Source of the DNA: an uncultured Roseovarius sp.
GTDB lineage: Bacteria > Pseudomonadota > Alphaproteobacteria > Rhodobacterales > Rhodobacteraceae
Direction: 5' to 3'
DNA: 64,000 nt
NCBI RefSeq assembly: GCF_947259555.1
Contig: NZ_CAMYMD010000067.1
Coordinates: 23,219 to 87,218 of the forward strand
Part shown: in pieces, positions 45,643-55,770 of the stretch
Position numbering within the stretch: position 1 is the first letter of the stretch
Layout: every line of letters starts with the position of its first letter
Notes under the pieces: model-generated
What the model was told of the DNA's origin: nothing
What the model saw: the letters and a program-made list of their open reading frames with translations, nothing else
Databases searched by the model: none
Made by a program: the position numbers and the translations under genes

Positions 45643-48612
45643 ATGTGTTCTGACATGCCCGACTACAAAGACACCCTGAACCTGCCCAAGACCGAGTTTC
45701 CGATGCGCGCGGGCCTGCCCAAGCGCGAGCCGGAATGGCTCGCCCGTTGGGAAGAAATCGGGATCTATGACCGGCTGCGCGAGCGGGCTGCCCTCGCCCG
45801 GACGGGCGAAAATCAGGAAAGCCGCGCGCCGTTTACCCTGCATGACGGCCCTCCTTATGCCAACGGGCACCTGCATATCGGCCACGCGCTGAATAAAATC
45901 CTCAAGGACATGGTGGTGCGCTCGCAGCAGATGATGGGCCGCGACGCGCGTTATATCCCCGGCTGGGATTGCCACGGGTTGCCCATCGAATGGAAGATCG
46001 AAGAGCAGTACCGCGCCAAGGGCATGGACAAGGACAAGGTCGATACCGTCGATTTCCGTCAGGAATGCCGCAAGTTCGCCGAAGGCTGGATCGACGTGCA
46101 GCGCGACGAGTTCAAGCGCCTTGGGATCACCGGCGCATGGGACAAGCCGTATCTGACGATGGATTTCCGCGCCGAGCGGATCATCGCGGAGGAGTTTCAG
46201 AAATTTCTGATGTCGGGGGTGCTCTATCAGGGCTCCAAGCCGGTGATGTGGTCGCCCATAGAGAAGACCGCGCTCGCCGAGGCGGAGGTGGAGTATCACG
46301 ACAAGGAAAGCTTTACGGTTTGGGTGAAGTTCGAGGTGGTCGGCGGACCGCTGGTGGATATCAAACCGGGTGCAGCACCAAATTCTGAGTTCGACGACAC
46401 GTCTGTCGTGATCTGGACCACCACGCCGTGGACGATCCCGTCGAACAAGGCGGTCGTTTACGGCGAGGGTATCGCCTATGGCCTCTACGAAGTCACCGAC
46501 GCGCCTAAGGAATGCTGGGCCAAAGTGGGAGAAAAATTCATCCTCGCCGACAAGCTTGCTGGTGATGTGATGACGCGCGCGCGGCTGGAGGAGGGGATGT
46601 ACACCCGCCTGCGCGACGTGACCGCCGATGAGTTGGCGGGCCTGTCGCTGCAACACCCGCTGGCCAATGCCGAAGGCAGCAAAGGCGAATGGGACGACCT
46701 GCGCGATTTCCGCGCCGCCGATTTCGTCACCGACGAGGAGGGCACTGGCTTTGTCCATTGCGCGCCGAGCCACGGGATGGAGGAATACGAGCTTTATCGC
46801 GGTCTCGGGATGCTGGAAAAGGTCATCACCTACAACGTGCTCGACGATGGCTCCTTCCGCCCCGATCTGCCGTTCTTTGGCGGCACGTTCATCCTTGACC
46901 GCAAGGGCAAGGAGGGCAATGCCAACAAATCCGTCATCGACAAGCTGGTGGAGGTCGGCGGGCTGCTGGCGCGCGGCAAGATCAAGCATTCTTACCCGCA
47001 TAGCTGGCGCTCCAAGGCGCCGGTGATCTATCGCAACACCCCGCAATGGTTCGCCGCCATTGACCGCGCGGTGGGCGACGGGCAGGATGCTTATGGTACC
47101 ACCATCCGCGAGCGCGCGCTGCGCTCAATTGATGAGCTGGTGACATGGACGCCCAAGACCGGGCGGAACCGGCTCTATTCGATGATTGAGGCGCGGCCGG
47201 ATTGGGTGCTGAGCCGTCAGCGTGCCTGGGGCGTGCCGCTCACGTGCTTTGTGAAGAGAGGCGCGCAACCTACTGATGCGGAATATCTTTTGCGCAATGA
47301 AGACGTGAATGCCCGCATCCTTGAGGCGTTCGAGGCCGAGGGCGCGGATGCCTGGTATAAAGAGGGTGCCAAGGAGCGGTTCCTCGACGGAATCGTCGAT
47401 CCGGCGGCCTGGGAACAGGTCGATGACATCCTCGACGTCTGGTTCGACAGCGGCTCAACCCACGCCTTCGTGCTGCGCGACCGCGAGGATGGGTCAGACG
47501 ACGGCATGGCCGATCTTTATCTCGAAGGCACCGATCAGCATCGCGGCTGGTTCCATTCCTCGATGCTGCAGGCCTGCGGCACCATCGGGCACGCGCCCTA
47601 TCGCGGCGTGCTGACCCATGGCTTCACACTGGACGAGAAGGGCAACAAGATGTCCAAATCGCTCGGCAATACCGTGGCCCCCGAGGATGTGACCAAGCAA
47701 TATGGGGCCGATATCCTGCGGCTGTGGGTGGCGCAGGCGGATTATACCGCCGACCTGCGGATCGGGCCGGAGATCCTCAAGGGGGTGGCGGATGGCTATC
47801 GTCGCTTGCGCAACACGATGCGATTCATGCTGGGGGGATTGAGCCATTTCAGCGAGGCGGATCGGGTCGCTCCTGACGAGATGCCGGAGCTGGAGCAATG
47901 GGTGCTGCACCGGCTGGCAGAGCTCGATCACAAGGTGAAGAAAGGCTATGAAGCCTATGATTTTCAAGGGGTATTTCAGCAGATTTTCAACTTCGCTACG
48001 ATCGATCTGTCGGCCTTCTACTTCGATATCCGCAAGGATGCGCTCTATTGCGACGGCGACACGGCGCGGCGTCGAGCAGCGCGCACGGTGCTCGATCTTC
48101 TGTTCCACCGGCTGACCACGTGGCTCGCGCCGGTGCTGGTCTTTACCATGGAAGAGGTCTGGCTGGAGCGCTTCCCCGGCACGCAAAGTTCGGTGCATCT
48201 GACCGATATCCCCGCCACGCCCGCTGACTGGTTGAACGAGCCGCTGGCGGCGAAGTGGGCGCAGGTGCGTCAGGCGCGTCGCGTGGTCACGGCAGCGCTG
48301 GAGGTGCAGCGTACCGACAAGGTGATCGGGGCCTCGCTGGAAGCAGCGCCAATCGTGCATGTGCGGGATCCGGATATGCTCGCGGCGCTCAAGTCGGTCA
48401 ATTTCGAGGATATCTGCATCACATCCGATATCACGCTCACCGACGTACCGCGCCCCGATGAGGCGTTTCGCCTGCCCGAGGTCGAGACGGTCGGTGTGGT
48501 CTTTGCCAAGGCGGATGGCGAGAAATGTCAGCGCTGCTGGAAGATCTTGCCGGATGTGGGCAACCATGCCCATGCAGGCACGTGCAAACGCTGTGATGTC
48601 GCGCTTGGCTGA
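45643..48612 (+). CDS. ileS: Isoleucyl-tRNA synthetase
   Basis: Charges tRNA-Ile. The 989-residue class I synthetase has the HIGH motif as HLHIGH (in DGPPYANGHLHIGHALNK), GWDCHGLPIEWK, the CP1 editing domain with WTTTPWTIPSN, KMSKS as NKMSKSLGN, and a C-terminal zinc site CQRCWKILPDVGNHAHAGTCKRC. ATG at 45643 follows AAAGGA at good distance; a second ATG at 45655 is possible. No T-box leader is apparent. A hairpin follows the stop. Confidence 0.98.
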   Translation: MCSDMPDYKDTLNLPKTEFPMRAGLPKREPEWLARWEEIGIYDRLRERAALARTGENQESRAPFTLHDGPPYANGHLHIGHALNKILKDMVVRSQQMMGRDARYIPGWDCHGLPIEWKIEEQYRAKGMDKDKVDTVDFRQECRKFAEGWIDVQRDEFKRLGITGAWDKPYLTMDFRAERIIAEEFQKFLMSGVLYQGSKPVMWSPIEKTALAEAEVEYHDKESFTVWVKFEVVGGPLVDIKPGAAPNSEFDDTSVVIWTTTPWTIPSNKAVVYGEGIAYGLYEVTDAPKECWAKVGEKFILADKLAGDVMTRARLEEGMYTRLRDVTADELAGLSLQHPLANAEGSKGEWDDLRDFRAADFVTDEEGTGFVHCAPSHGMEEYELYRGLGMLEKVITYNVLDDGSFRPDLPFFGGTFILDRKGKEGNANKSVIDKLVEVGGLLARGKIKHSYPHSWRSKAPVIYRNTPQWFAAIDRAVGDGQDAYGTTIRERALRSIDELVTWTPKTGRNRLYSMIEARPDWVLSRQRAWGVPLTCFVKRGAQPTDAEYLLRNEDVNARILEAFEAEGADAWYKEGAKERFLDGIVDPAAWEQVDDILDVWFDSGSTHAFVLRDREDGSDDGMADLYLEGTDQHRGWFHSSMLQACGTIGHAPYRGVLTHGFTLDEKGNKMSKSLGNTVAPEDVTKQYGADILRLWVAQADYTADLRIGPEILKGVADGYRRLRNTMRFMLGGLSHFSEADRVAPDEMPELEQWVLHRLAELDHKVKKGYEAYDFQGVFQQIFNFATIDLSAFYFDIRKDALYCDGDTARRRAARTVLDLLFHRLTTWLAPVLVFTMEEVWLERFPGTQSSVHLTDIPATPADWLNEPLAAKWAQVRQARRVVTAALEVQRTDKVIGASLEAAPIVHVRDPDMLAALKSVNFEDICITSDITLTDVPRPDEAFRLPEVETVGVVFAKADGEKCQRCWKILPDVGNHAHAGTCKRCDVALG

Positions 48613-48623
48613 CGCTCGCTGCG

Positions 48624-48647
48624 AGGCGCGGCTCCGGGGCCGCGCCT
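48624..48647. terminator. Hairpin between convergent ileS and serine hydrolase genes
   Basis: AGGCGCGGC pairs with GCCGCGCCT around TCCGGG, 11 bases after the ileS stop and two bases before the opposing gene's stop. There is no T-tract, so it is at best a bidirectional terminator-like structure. Confidence 0.5.
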
Positions 48648-48648
48648 G

Positions 48649-49812
48649 TCACAGCGCGCGTGCAATACGACGCAACATGGCGATGTTGCGATCACGCACG
48701 CCATCCTCACGAAACCCGCGATCGGCAGCGGTCACAACGATCACCACGTCTTTGGCGCGGTCGATATAGATGTATTGTCCGTAGATCCCGTGCCCGAAAT
48801 ATTCGCCGTCCCTGACATCCCTCGGCATCCACCACTGGTATCCGTATTTCAGCTCGCCGGGCTCTGTCGGCGCGGTCGGCACCGTTGCTGCACGCATCCA
48901 GGCCTCTGGTACGATCTGCGTTCCCCGATAAGAGCCAAGCCCGGCAGCCATCAAGCCAAACCGCGCGTAATCGCGTGTGGTCAGGTTCAGCCCGCCAAGC
49001 GCAATGGCCACGCCCTCGCCATCGGTGATGAAGAAGGGCTCGACCTCCAGCCCGAGTGGCTGAATGATCTTTTCGGACATGAGATCCGGCAAGCTGCGCC
49101 CGGTGGCCCCCCTGAGCACCATGGCCAGAACGTGGGTGTCGACAGAGACGTATTGCCAGCGTTTTCCGGGCGGCGCGATGCGCGCGTTGAGGCCTGCGGC
49201 AAATTTATCCATCGCCCCGCCGAGCGCGAGCGTGCGGCCCATGCGGTTGATATCAGAGTCGTAGTCCAGATAATCCTCGTCGAAACGGACACCGCTCATC
49301 ATCAATAATACGTCGCGGATGCGTGCACCGTCATAGGCACTGCCGATGAGGCCGGGCGCATATCGGGTCACAGGATCGTCCAACGATTCAATTGCGCCCT
49401 CTTCCACCACGACCCCGAACAAGGCCGAGACAAAGCTCTTGGCCATCGACCAGCTGATCCGCCGGTCCTGTGGCCCGGTCCCCAAATGATAGCTTTCATG
49501 CACAACGGCCCCTTGATGCAACACCATCAGCGAGGTCAGGGTCCGCGCCTCGATCCAGTCCACGGCCCTCTCGGGCAAGGTCATCACAGGCCCTCGCGGC
49601 AACCTTGATACCGGTCCCGTCCCACGCGGCACCGGCACCGTCAGAAAGGCGTGCTCCATGTTGGAGAAATTCTGGACGATACGCCCCTTATCAAAGAGGC
49701 TGTTGACCGCCCAGAGGCGTGTAATCTCGTCCCGCTTCCATAGGCCGACCGCAATCGCGGCAAGGATGAGGGCCAAAGCGATGCGCCCCAGCCATTTGAA
49801 AACGCCATTCAT
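48649..49812 (-). CDS. Serine hydrolase, beta-lactamase/penicillin-binding protein-like
   Basis: A 387-residue protein with an N-terminal membrane anchor (about 6-26) and a class C beta-lactamase-type fold. The nucleophile motif SxxK is SMAK (in RISWSMAKSFVSALFGV), the YxN-type segment is YVSVDTHV, and HGIYGQ stands in the third-motif region (H-x-G). More likely an esterase or peptidase than a resistance enzyme. GAGG precedes ATG at 49812; an in-frame extension to 49848 lacks support. Confidence 0.85.
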   Translation of the reverse strand: MNGVFKWLGRIALALILAAIAVGLWKRDEITRLWAVNSLFDKGRIVQNFSNMEHAFLTVPVPRGTGPVSRLPRGPVMTLPERAVDWIEARTLTSLMVLHQGAVVHESYHLGTGPQDRRISWSMAKSFVSALFGVVVEEGAIESLDDPVTRYAPGLIGSAYDGARIRDVLLMMSGVRFDEDYLDYDSDINRMGRTLALGGAMDKFAAGLNARIAPPGKRWQYVSVDTHVLAMVLRGATGRSLPDLMSEKIIQPLGLEVEPFFITDGEGVAIALGGLNLTTRDYARFGLMAAGLGSYRGTQIVPEAWMRAATVPTAPTEPGELKYGYQWWMPRDVRDGEYFGHGIYGQYIYIDRAKDVVIVVTAADRGFREDGVRDRNIAMLRRIARAL

Positions 49813-49887
49813 CTTGCCCTCCTGCCCAGCCTCAGCCCAGAACACCACTGGCCTGTGAGGGAATCAAGCGTGACGTGGGGATCTGGT

Positions 49888-50583
49888 TCAGCGAAAACGA
49901 TCCACAAGCTTTTGCAGAGCAGAGCGGGTTTCGTCTTGTGGCGGCGCGGCGGATTTGGTTTGTCGGGCGGTTTGCGTCGGTTCGGGCCGTGGCTTGGCGG
50001 GCTTGTCCGGGCGCGCGGGGGCGGTGCGCTGTGCCACGGCGTTCTGAAAGCGATCCGGCTTGCCCTGCGCGAGCCAGGGCGCACCATCGCCGATCCCGCG
50101 CAACAGGTCATCGAGCCAATCGCGGTCGGCCTTGGCGAAATCCTGAAGCACGTATTGCGCCACCCGATCCTTGTGACCGGGGTGGCCGATGCCCAACCGA
50201 ACCCGCGCATAGGTCTCGCCGATATGCTGATGGATCGAGCGGAGCCCGTTATGGCCGGCATGGCCGCCGCCCTGCTTGACGCGCAGCTTGGCTGGCGCGA
50301 GATCCAGCTCATCGTGAAAGACAACCACATCGGCGGGGGTCAACTTGTAGAACCGCAGGGCGTCTCCGACTGACTGGCCACTAAGGTTCATGAAGGTCAT
50401 GGGCTTGAGCAGAATGACCTTCTCACCGTCGAGAACGCCCTCGCTTATCATGCCCTGAAATTTGCTCCGCCAAGGGCCGAACCCGTGATCCTCGGCGATC
50501 TGCTCCACCGCCATAAAGCCGATATTGTGCCGGTTTCTCTCGTATTTCGCGCCCGGATTGCCGAGCCCTACAAAGAGCTGCAT
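49888..50583 (-). CDS. pth: Peptidyl-tRNA hydrolase
   Basis: Recycles peptidyl-tRNA released from ribosomes. The 231-residue protein has [19 protein letters not shown] (catalytic His), the [11 protein letters not shown] segment, FHDELDL (Asp) and [13 protein letters not shown]. The last 45 residues are a Pro/Lys-rich tail absent from E. coli Pth. ATG at 50583 begins [11 protein letters not shown], the canonical start; upstream in-frame codons run into the divergent gene. Often adjacent to rplY; here the FkbM gene separates them. Confidence 0.95.
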   Translation of the reverse strand: MQLFVGLGNPGAKYERNRHNIGFMAVEQIAEDHGFGPWRSKFQGMISEGVLDGEKVILLKPMTFMNLSGQSVGDALRFYKLTPADVVVFHDELDLAPAKLRVKQGGGHAGHNGLRSIHQHIGETYARVRLGIGHPGHKDRVAQYVLQDFAKADRDWLDDLLRGIGDGAPWLAQGKPDRFQNAVAQRTAPARPDKPAKPRPEPTQTARQTKSAAPPQDETRSALQKLVDRFR

Positions 50584-50655
50584 TGCCCATGCCCCCATCT
50601 TGGTCGAGGATGGTCTAGGGCTTCGAGCGCCCGGAATCAACGGGGACGAGCGGGA

Positions 50656-51336
50656 ATGGCGGATTTCGAGATCGACGGGTTGCACTTCTCGGTGCCCGAC
50701 GCGCTGTTGAACGAGCGGATCAGGGCCAAGCTCGCATCGGGCGGCTATGAGGCCGACGAGGCCAATGCCGCGCGGATGCGCCTGCGCGAGGGGCAGCGCG
50801 TGCTGGAACTGGGGTCTGGGATCGGTTTCATTGCGTCAATCTGCGCGCGTGTGACGGGGGCAGAAAATGTCACCACAGTCGAGGCCAATCCCGCGATGCT
50901 CGAAGTGATCCGGGCCAATCTCGACCGCAATGGATTTGGCGCGGCGACGCTTTTGCATGGCGCGGTTGGCGGTCTGGCAGGCGGGCAGGCCAGCGTGCCC
51001 TTCGATGCGGGCAAGGCGTTTTGGGCGGCGCGGCTTGCAAACCGGGAGAAGGCGGGCGCAACCACGGTCACGGTTCCGGATCTTGGCCTTGATGCGTTAT
51101 TGCAAACGGTGCGTCCTCAGTTTGTCATCATGGATATCGAGGGTGCCGAGGAACACCTCTTTGCCGCCGCCTGGCCGGCACATGTCCGCTCTGTGATGAT
51201 GGAGCTTCATCCGGGACGCTACCCCGATACCGTCATCAAGCGGATCGTCGATTGCATGTCCGCCTCTGGATTGACGTATGATCCCGGACCGTCACGCGGC
51301 CGCATCCTGTGCTTTCGCAGAGTGCGCGGGCGCTGA
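50656..51336 (+). CDS. FkbM-family SAM-dependent methyltransferase
   Basis: A 226-residue methyltransferase. The SAM motif is [17 protein letters not shown], with [17 protein letters not shown] as motif II and [25 protein letters not shown] as the FkbM block containing the conserved DIEG. Substrate unknown. It is inserted between the divergent pth and convergent rplY genes, which normally neighbour each other, suggesting a local insertion. A terminator-like hairpin follows. Confidence 0.87.
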   Translation: MADFEIDGLHFSVPDALLNERIRAKLASGGYEADEANAARMRLREGQRVLELGSGIGFIASICARVTGAENVTTVEANPAMLEVIRANLDRNGFGAATLLHGAVGGLAGGQASVPFDAGKAFWAARLANREKAGATTVTVPDLGLDALLQTVRPQFVIMDIEGAEEHLFAAAWPAHVRSVMMELHPGRYPDTVIKRIVDCMSASGLTYDPGPSRGRILCFRRVRGR

Positions 51337-51342
51337 CGAACA

Positions 51343-51378
51343 ACGCGGCCGCGTTTCCGGGGCCGCGTCTTGATTTTT
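51343..51378 (+). terminator. Terminator after the FkbM gene
   Basis: ACGCGGCC (51343-51350) pairs with GGCCGCGT (51361-51368), and CTTGATTTTTT follows, seven bases after the stop codon. On the other strand it also lies just past the rplY stop. Confidence 0.65.
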
Positions 51379-51397
51379 TGCCGAAATCGGGCCGGGC

Positions 51398-52045
51398 TTA
51401 CTCTTCAGCCGCAGCCTCTTCGGTGATCTCTTCGACCTCATCCTCGTCCTCGTCGTCTTCCTGGCTCTTGAGCGCCGAAGGAGCCGAGATGTTGCAGATC
51501 ACGAAGTCGCGGTCGATGGTCGGCTTTGATCCGGCGGGCAGGTCGACCATGGAAATGGTCAGCGTGTCGCCGATATTTTCCATCTTGGTCAGGTCGACGG
51601 TGATCTTCTCGGGGATGTCCCCGGCGGTCACCACCAGCTCGACCTCGGGGCGCACGACGGTCAGAACGCCGCCCTTACGCAGCGCCTTGCACTCTTCCTC
51701 GCCCTCGAACTCGACATGGATGAAGAGGTTGATCTTGGTGGTCCGGCGCAGGCGCATGAAATCGACATGCGTCGGCAGGTCCTTGACGATATCGCGTTGC
51801 ACGTCGCGGCAGATCACGCGCACATCCTCTTGGCCATCAACCTTGAGGTTGAAGAGCGTGGACTTGAACCGTCCCGCCTTCAGGCGCTTGATCAGCGCGT
51901 TATAGGGCAGTTGGATGGGCAGCGGCTCTTTGTCGCCACCGAATACGATACCCGGAACCAGGTGCGCACGGCGCACCGCACGAGCGGCGCCCTTGCCCGT
52001 CCCCGTGCGTTCCTGGGCGTGAAGATCAGGAATTTCTCCAGCCAT
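51398..52045 (-). CDS. rplY: 50S ribosomal protein L25/general stress protein Ctc
   Basis: A 215-residue long-form L25 that binds 5S rRNA. The N-terminal domain shows [21 protein letters not shown] and [13 protein letters not shown]; the C-terminal TL5-like domain follows, ending in a very acidic tail ([20 protein letters not shown]). This two-domain form is usual in alphaproteobacteria. GGAG precedes ATG at 52045. Confidence 0.97.
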   Translation of the reverse strand: MAGEIPDLHAQERTGTGKGAARAVRRAHLVPGIVFGGDKEPLPIQLPYNALIKRLKAGRFKSTLFNLKVDGQEDVRVICRDVQRDIVKDLPTHVDFMRLRRTTKINLFIHVEFEGEEECKALRKGGVLTVVRPEVELVVTAGDIPEKITVDLTKMENIGDTLTISMVDLPAGSKPTIDRDFVICNISAPSALKSQEDDEDEDEVEEITEEAAAEE

Positions 52046-52203
52046 TTTGAATTCTCCATAGGTTAGAGCGGGGCTCCTCCAAGGCTGTAGCCCCGCATGA
52101 AGCTGCGCCTATAGACCACGCCAGAGCCCTTGAAAAGGGTCAAATGGTACGTGGCAGGCTTCTTCTTGGTAAAAAACCCGAATCCGCCGCAGGCTACCGG
52201 GCG

Positions 52204-53367
52204 TCACTCCCACTCGCCCGAGAACCCCTTGGGCACCATCAGGACGTCGCGGTCGAGATCATGCACATCACGCCGCCCGCAGAGGCCCATGGTGGTGTCC
52301 AACTCCTTTTGAATCACCTCCAGCGTCTTGGTGACGCCCGCCTCGCCCATGGCGCCAAGCCCGTAGACGAAGGCGCGCCCGATATAGGTGCCCTTGGCAC
52401 CCAGGCTCAGCGCCTTGAGCACGTCCTGCCCAGAGCGGATGCCGCTGTCGAGATGCACCTCGATCTTGTCGCCCACGGCATCCATGATCGCGGGCAGGGC
52501 GCGAATGGCCGAGAGTGCGCCATCGAGCTGTCGCCCGCCGTGGTTTGACACGATGATTGCATCGGCGCCGACATTGAGCGCTTCCATCGCGTCGCGCGGG
52601 TCCATGATACCCTTGATGATGAGCGGCCCGTCCCACATCTTGCGAAACACCCGGATCCGGTCCCAGTCGAGCGCCTGATCGAACGCCTCCGACGTCCATG
52701 TGCTGAGCGAGGACGGGTCAGAGACGCCCTTGGCATGGCCCACGATATTGCCAAAGCTGCGCCGCTTGGTGCCCAGCATGCCCAGCCCCCATTGCACCTT
52801 GGTCATCATGTTGGCGACGCTGGCGGGTGTCAGCTTGGGCGGTGCGCTGAGGCCGTTCTTGAGGTCCTTGTGCCGCTGCCCCAGCATCTGCAGATCGACC
52901 GTGATCATCGCCGCCGAACAGTTCGCCGCCTTTGCCCGGTCGAACAGGCGCTGCATGAAGTCGTCGTCCTTAAGGGTATAGACCTGGAACCAGAACGGCT
53001 TGGTGGTGTGCTCCGCCACATCCTCGATGGAACAGATCGACATGGTCGAGAGGGTGAAGGGCACGCCGAATTTCTCGGCCGCGCGCGCCGCCTTGATCTC
53101 GCCATCGGCATGTTGCATGCCGGTCAGGCCTACGGGGGCGAGACCCACTGGCATCGCCACATCCTGCCCGATCATCTTTGTCGACAGGTTGCGCCCGGTC
53201 ATGTCGATGGCAACGCGCTGTTTCAGGTAAATACGGTCGAAATCGGAAGTGTTCTCGCGAAAGGTCTGTTCCGTCCAACTGCCCGACTCAGCATAGTCGT
53301 AGAACATCTTGGGCACGCGACGGCGGTAGATCTTTTTGAGATCGTAGATATTGGTGATGACGGGCAT
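52204..53367 (-). CDS. lldD: FMN-dependent alpha-hydroxy-acid (L-lactate) dehydrogenase
   Basis: A 387-residue flavoenzyme oxidising L-lactate or a related 2-hydroxy acid. The FMN barrel starts at YDLKKIYRRRVPKMFYDYAESGS, the active-site His-Arg is in IVSNHGGRQLDGALSA, and MITVDLQMLGQRHKD and KEL-like WDGPLIIKGIM (catalytic Lys) are present. GGAG lies eight bases before ATG at 53367; the open frame extending to 53637 is repeat element sequence, not coding. Substrate by family only; mandelate or glycolate relatives are possible. Confidence 0.9.
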   Translation of the reverse strand: MPVITNIYDLKKIYRRRVPKMFYDYAESGSWTEQTFRENTSDFDRIYLKQRVAIDMTGRNLSTKMIGQDVAMPVGLAPVGLTGMQHADGEIKAARAAEKFGVPFTLSTMSICSIEDVAEHTTKPFWFQVYTLKDDDFMQRLFDRAKAANCSAAMITVDLQMLGQRHKDLKNGLSAPPKLTPASVANMMTKVQWGLGMLGTKRRSFGNIVGHAKGVSDPSSLSTWTSEAFDQALDWDRIRVFRKMWDGPLIIKGIMDPRDAMEALNVGADAIIVSNHGGRQLDGALSAIRALPAIMDAVGDKIEVHLDSGIRSGQDVLKALSLGAKGTYIGRAFVYGLGAMGEAGVTKTLEVIQKELDTTMGLCGRRDVHDLDRDVLMVPKGFSGEWE

Positions 53368-53485
53368 GGGCGACACTCCGGGAAATTGGTAAATATGCTT
53401 TACCAACCCCGGCACGCACGTGCAATCATTGGCGGTGTCGCAGGGGTGGGGGGAATGTTTGGCCTGGAGCTGCCACTGGATCAAA

Positions 53486-53658
53486 GCACCCGCGCGATAC
53501 GCGGTCGAAGACCGCCGCGCATCGACGGGCCGCCCCGACGGCACGGCGATTTGGCCGTAACTTGCGCATCGCGTGGATGTTTTACTGACTTGGCAGAGAT
53601 AAAATTCTGCCGAACACGCGTTGGATCGCCGCACCACGGCCCGTCGATGCGCGGCTTA
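53486..53658. repeat. MITE-like palindromic element, copy 2, with conserved flank
   Basis: The core 53515-53654 (140 bases) has perfect 17-base terminal inverted repeats, CCGCGCATCGACGGGCC and its complement GGCCCGTCGATGCGCGG. An internal hairpin around GGCAGA/TCTGCC is kept in copy 1. The flank beginning GCACCCGCGCGATACGCGG at 53486 is shared with the element at 58062. It fills most of the 314-base gap between lldD and trpA. No transposase is encoded, so any mobility would depend on another element. Confidence 0.88.
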
Positions 53659-53681
53659 CGACAACGGCAGCCTCAGGCCTG

Positions 53682-54473
53682 TCACGCCCGGTGCGCGCCC
53701 TCCGCGAGCCCGCGCACGAAATCGAGCACGCCGGAGACCGGCGCGCCCTTGGCGATCTCGCCAACGATGGCCGAGCCCACGACGCAGCCGTCGGCGACGC
53801 TTGCAATCGTCTGGGCGGTTTCGGGGCTGCGGATGCCGAAGCCCACGATCACCGGCAGGTCGGTCTGCGCCTTGATGCGGGTCACTTCCGGGCCTACGTC
53901 CGCCGCCTCTGCCGCTGCGGCCCCGGTGATGCCGGTGATCGAGACGTAGTAGACGAAACCGCTGGTGTTCTCGAGAACCTTGGGCAGGCGCTTGTCATCG
54001 GTGGTGGGGGTGGCGAGGCGAATGAAGTTGAGCCCCGCATTTGAGGCCGGAATGCACAGCTCGTCATCTTCCTCGGGGGGCAGATCGACCACGATCAGGC
54101 CGTCGATCCCGGCGGATTTGGCGTCGGTCAGAAACCGCTCCACGCCGCGATTGTAGATCGGGTTGTAATAGCCCATCAGCACGATTGGCGTGGTGTCGTC
54201 ACCCTCACGAAACTCGCGCGCCATTTGCAACGTCTTTTCCAGCGTCATGCCGCCTGCGAGAGCGCGCTGACCGGCCAGTTGGATGGTCGGCCCGTCGGCC
54301 ATCGGATCGGTAAAGGGCACGCCCAGTTCGATGATATCGACACCGGCTTTGGGTAGCCCCTTCATCACGTCGAGCGCGCGTTTGTAGTCCGGGTCACCCG
54401 CCATGATGTAGGAGACGAACGCCTTTTTGCCGGCGGTTTTCAACTCTGCGAATTTCGCGTCGATACGTGTCAT
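53682..54473 (-). CDS. trpA: Tryptophan synthase alpha chain
   Basis: Cleaves indole-3-glycerol phosphate to indole for the beta subunit. The 263-residue TIM barrel has the catalytic Glu in [19 protein letters not shown] and Asp in [14 protein letters not shown], with [10 protein letters not shown] and [11 protein letters not shown] for phosphate binding. ATG at 54473 is chosen because [22 protein letters not shown] is the standard start. trpB is not adjacent downstream on this strand, and ychF is divergent. Confidence 0.96.
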   Translation of the reverse strand: MTRIDAKFAELKTAGKKAFVSYIMAGDPDYKRALDVMKGLPKAGVDIIELGVPFTDPMADGPTIQLAGQRALAGGMTLEKTLQMAREFREGDDTTPIVLMGYYNPIYNRGVERFLTDAKSAGIDGLIVVDLPPEEDDELCIPASNAGLNFIRLATPTTDDKRLPKVLENTSGFVYYVSITGITGAAAAEAADVGPEVTRIKAQTDLPVIVGFGIRSPETAQTIASVADGCVVGSAIVGEIAKGAPVSGVLDFVRGLAEGAHRA

Positions 54474-54600
54474 GCGGGCCTGTCCTTCGAATGGGTCCGT
54501 GCGGGTTTGGCGCAAAGCGGGCGGGAAATCAATGCCCGGCTTGACCTTGCCCCGCGCAAACCCGTAGATGCGCGCAATTCACCGCAGGAAAGGGGCTGTC

Positions 54601-55698
54601 ATGGGCTTTAAAATGGGAATCGTGGGCCTGCCCAATGTCGGCAAATCCACGCTCTTCAACGCGCTCACCCGCACGGCTGCCGCGCAGGCGGCGAACTTTC
54701 CGTTCTGCACGATCGAGCCTAATGTCGGCGAGGTGGCGGTGCCGGATGCCCGGCTTGACAAGCTGGCGGCGATTGCGGGGTCCAAGCAGATCATCCCGAC
54801 GCGGATGACTTTTGTCGATATCGCGGGGCTGGTCAAAGGCGCGTCAAAAGGCGAGGGGCTTGGCAATCAGTTTCTGGCCAATATCCGCGAGGTCGATGCC
54901 ATCGCGCATGTGCTGCGGTGCTTCGAGGATGGTGACGTGACCCATGTCGAGGGGCGCGTCGATCCGGTGGCGGATGCCGAGGTGATCGAGACCGAATTGA
55001 TGCTGGCGGACCTTGATTCCATTGAGAAAAGGCGGGTTGGTCTGGTGCGCAAGCTGAAGGGCGGGGACAAGGAGGCGGTGCAGGCGGACCGGCTTCTGGC
55101 GCTCGCGCAGGCGGCGCTGGAAGAGGGTAATCCGGCGCGGACTGTCGAGGTTGACGATGACGATCTCAAGGCTTGGAAGATGCTGCAATTGCTGACCTCA
55201 AAGCCGGTGCTCTATGTCTGCAATGTCGAGGAAAGCAATGCCGCTGAGGGCAATGCTCATAGTCAAGCGGTGGCTCAGATGGCGGCTGCGCAGGGGGCGG
55301 GCAGCGTTGTGATCTCGGCTCAGATCGAGGAAGAGATCAGCCAGCTTGAACCTGAGGAAGCTATTGTTTTCCTTGAGGAAATGGGGCTGGAAGAGGCGGG
55401 GCTGGATCGGTTGATCCGGGCCGGATATGAGCTGTTGCATCTGGAGACCTACTTCACCGTAGGGCCCAAGGAAGCGCGGGCCTGGACCATTCCGAGCGGC
55501 ACGCCTGCGCCGAAGGCGGCGGGGGTCATTCATGGCGATTTCGAGAAGGGATTTATCCGCGCGGAAACAATCGCTTACGAGGATTTCGTGAGCCTTGGGG
55601 GCGAGCAGAAGGCCAAGGATGCGGGCAAGATGCGGGCCGAGGGCAAGGGCTATGTCGTCAAGGATGGCGACGTTCTGCACTTCCTCTTCAACACCTGA
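54601..55698 (+). CDS. ychF: Redox-regulated ATPase YchF
   Basis: A 365-residue Obg-like protein. The P-loop [15 protein letters not shown], switch [12 protein letters not shown]3 [20 protein letters not shown], and the C-terminal TGS-type domain ([39 protein letters not shown]) are all present. YchF prefers ATP and takes part in translation and oxidative-stress responses. AGGAAAGGGG precedes ATG at 54601. Confidence 0.97.
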   Translation: MGFKMGIVGLPNVGKSTLFNALTRTAAAQAANFPFCTIEPNVGEVAVPDARLDKLAAIAGSKQIIPTRMTFVDIAGLVKGASKGEGLGNQFLANIREVDAIAHVLRCFEDGDVTHVEGRVDPVADAEVIETELMLADLDSIEKRRVGLVRKLKGGDKEAVQADRLLALAQAALEEGNPARTVEVDDDDLKAWKMLQLLTSKPVLYVCNVEESNAAEGNAHSQAVAQMAAAQGAGSVVISAQIEEEISQLEPEEAIVFLEEMGLEEAGLDRLIRAGYELLHLETYFTVGPKEARAWTIPSGTPAPKAAGVIHGDFEKGFIRAETIAYEDFVSLGGEQKAKDAGKMRAEGKGYVVKDGDVLHFLFNT

Positions 55699-55770
55699 GC
55701 GGGGCGATTTTCGGCGGTCTGTATCACGTCGGTATTCTATCGGTATCGCGTCGGTGGCGCAAAACGCCCC

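Noticed and set aside
48649-49812. Antibiotic-resistance beta-lactamase
   Set aside because: SxxK is shared with many esterases and peptidases; no AmpR or other resistance context.
52735-53949. A 404-codon plus-strand frame across lldD and the repeat element
   Set aside because: It mixes antisense of lldD, the non-coding element and antisense of trpA.
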